From Halobacterium rubrum (lineage in GTDB: Archaea; Halobacteriota; Halobacteria; Halobacteriales; Halobacteriaceae), in contig NZ_JAJQQZ010000003.1 in assembly GCF_021729015.1 (NCBI RefSeq), forward strand, positions 1 to 64,000: a stretch of DNA of 64,000 bases, read 5' to 3'. Below the pieces are notes generated by a model that saw only the letters and a program-made list of their open reading frames with translations, was not told where the DNA came from and searched no databases. Shown piece by piece: positions 63,674-64,000 of this stretch; the first letter of the stretch is position 1; each line of letters begins with the position of its first letter. Both the position numbers and the translations under genes were made by a program.

Positions 63674-63845
63674 TGTCGTGTTCGGCAGGTGGGGGTGCCC
63701 GATGTTGATACCTTCGGTTTCCCGGATGGAGGCGGTACCGACGGCGGTCTCACTGCTGGACAGCTGGTCAGGCACCCGAAGCTCTCACTGCGGTACCTCG
63801 GTCACGCATCGGACGCCGGTGGGTCGAGGGCTCCGTAGTCGGGGC

Positions 63846-64000
63846 TTAGAGCCGGTCGGCGAGCTCGTCGGCGACCCGGCCGCCGAGTTCGCGCTTGTCG
63901 CCGACGTACTCCGTGGCGTCGTCGCCGGTGACGAACAGGGCGCGCGTCTGCTCGTCGCCCATCACACCGGCGTCGTTCGCCACGACGAACGAGAGCCCGC
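63846..64000 (-). CDS. coaBC: C-terminal end of CoaBC (partial)
   Basis: The reverse frame runs off the window edge and gives about 50 residues ending at TAA 63848-63846: LSFVVANDAGVMGDEQTRAL then VTGDDATEYVGDKRELGGRV and ADELADRL. The VANDAGVMG...YVGDK pattern is that of the C-terminus of bifunctional phosphopantothenoylcysteine synthetase/decarboxylase, which makes 4'-phosphopantetheine for coenzyme A. The start and most of the enzyme lie outside the window. Confidence 0.7.
   Translation of the reverse strand, partial: GLSFVVANDAGVMGDEQTRALFVTGDDATEYVGDKRELGGRVADELADRL

Noticed and set aside
1-64000. CRISPR array, rRNA genes, insertion sequences or a replication origin
   Set aside because: I saw no regularly spaced repeats, no rRNA signature, no transposase and no Orc1/Cdc6 gene with origin repeats.

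Overview
The window looks like chromosomal DNA of a halophilic archaeon (class Halobacteria). The sequence is GC-rich, the predicted proteins are very acidic (Asp/Glu-rich), and most genes have an AT-rich TATA-like element about 25-30 bases before the first ATG or GTG, as expected for leaderless haloarchaeal transcripts. Archaeal information-processing genes are present: PAN, Mre11-Rad50, family B DNA polymerase, aIF2-alpha, S27e, L44e and Nop10. The order PAN / HTH / mre11-rad50 / polB / sufCBD recalls Halobacterium-type genomes, but I cannot assign a genus. Starts were moved from the longest ORF to the codon that best fits the TATA spacing, and each move is explained in its entry.

1-13 kb is mostly housekeeping: a PAC2-family chaperone, an aminotransferase, a UbiA prenyltransferase, a methyltransferase, a YchF/TGS GTPase, a CNNM/CBS membrane protein, a bactofilin-like protein, small conserved proteins, a 1011-residue FAD/Fe-S D-lactate-type dehydrogenase, and the proteasome-activating nucleotidase. 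13-21 kb holds mre11-rad50 (4-base overlap), small regulators and membrane proteins, and an intein-free polB. 22-28 kb is an iron-sulfur and iron block: sufC-sufB-sufD with a DtxR-type palindrome over the likely transcription start, then a ferritin-like gene overlapping a DtxR-family regulator, a zinc-finger HNH protein and tRNA-Gln(TTG).

28-41 kb holds a REC-PAS-GAF histidine kinase, cspA, small zinc-finger and conserved proteins, an AIM24 protein, an AlaX trans-editing enzyme, an HD phosphohydrolase, a LysE exporter, a DtxR/FeoA regulator overlapping a Gdt1 (UPF0016) cation transporter, and a TAXI-TRAP uptake system (binding protein, DUF1850 protein, fused permease) beside threonine synthase. 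41-54 kb has an FAD oxidoreductase, a metallophosphoesterase, a membrane J-domain protein, a Tat-exported cupredoxin, the operon rpl44e-rps27e-eif2a-nop10-pac2, a large DUF2298 membrane protein divergent from a flippase, and initiator tRNA-Met. Two tandem partial copies of the tRNA-Met 3' end, each part of a hairpin, lie downstream of it.

54-64 kb holds a PfpI-like protein, hypoxanthine/guanine phosphoribosyltransferase, and a nine-gene Mrp-type cation/proton antiporter operon (E-F-G-DUF4040-B-C-D-D-D). All of its junctions overlap by one to eight bases, its first subunit is fused to a UspA-like domain, and it has three MnhD/NuoL-like genes. The window ends inside coaBC. The least explained signals are the two DtxR-like palindromes with their metal genes, two short leaderless upstream ORFs, the tRNA-derived tandem hairpins, and an inverted repeat framing the promoter of the lactate-dehydrogenase-like gene.
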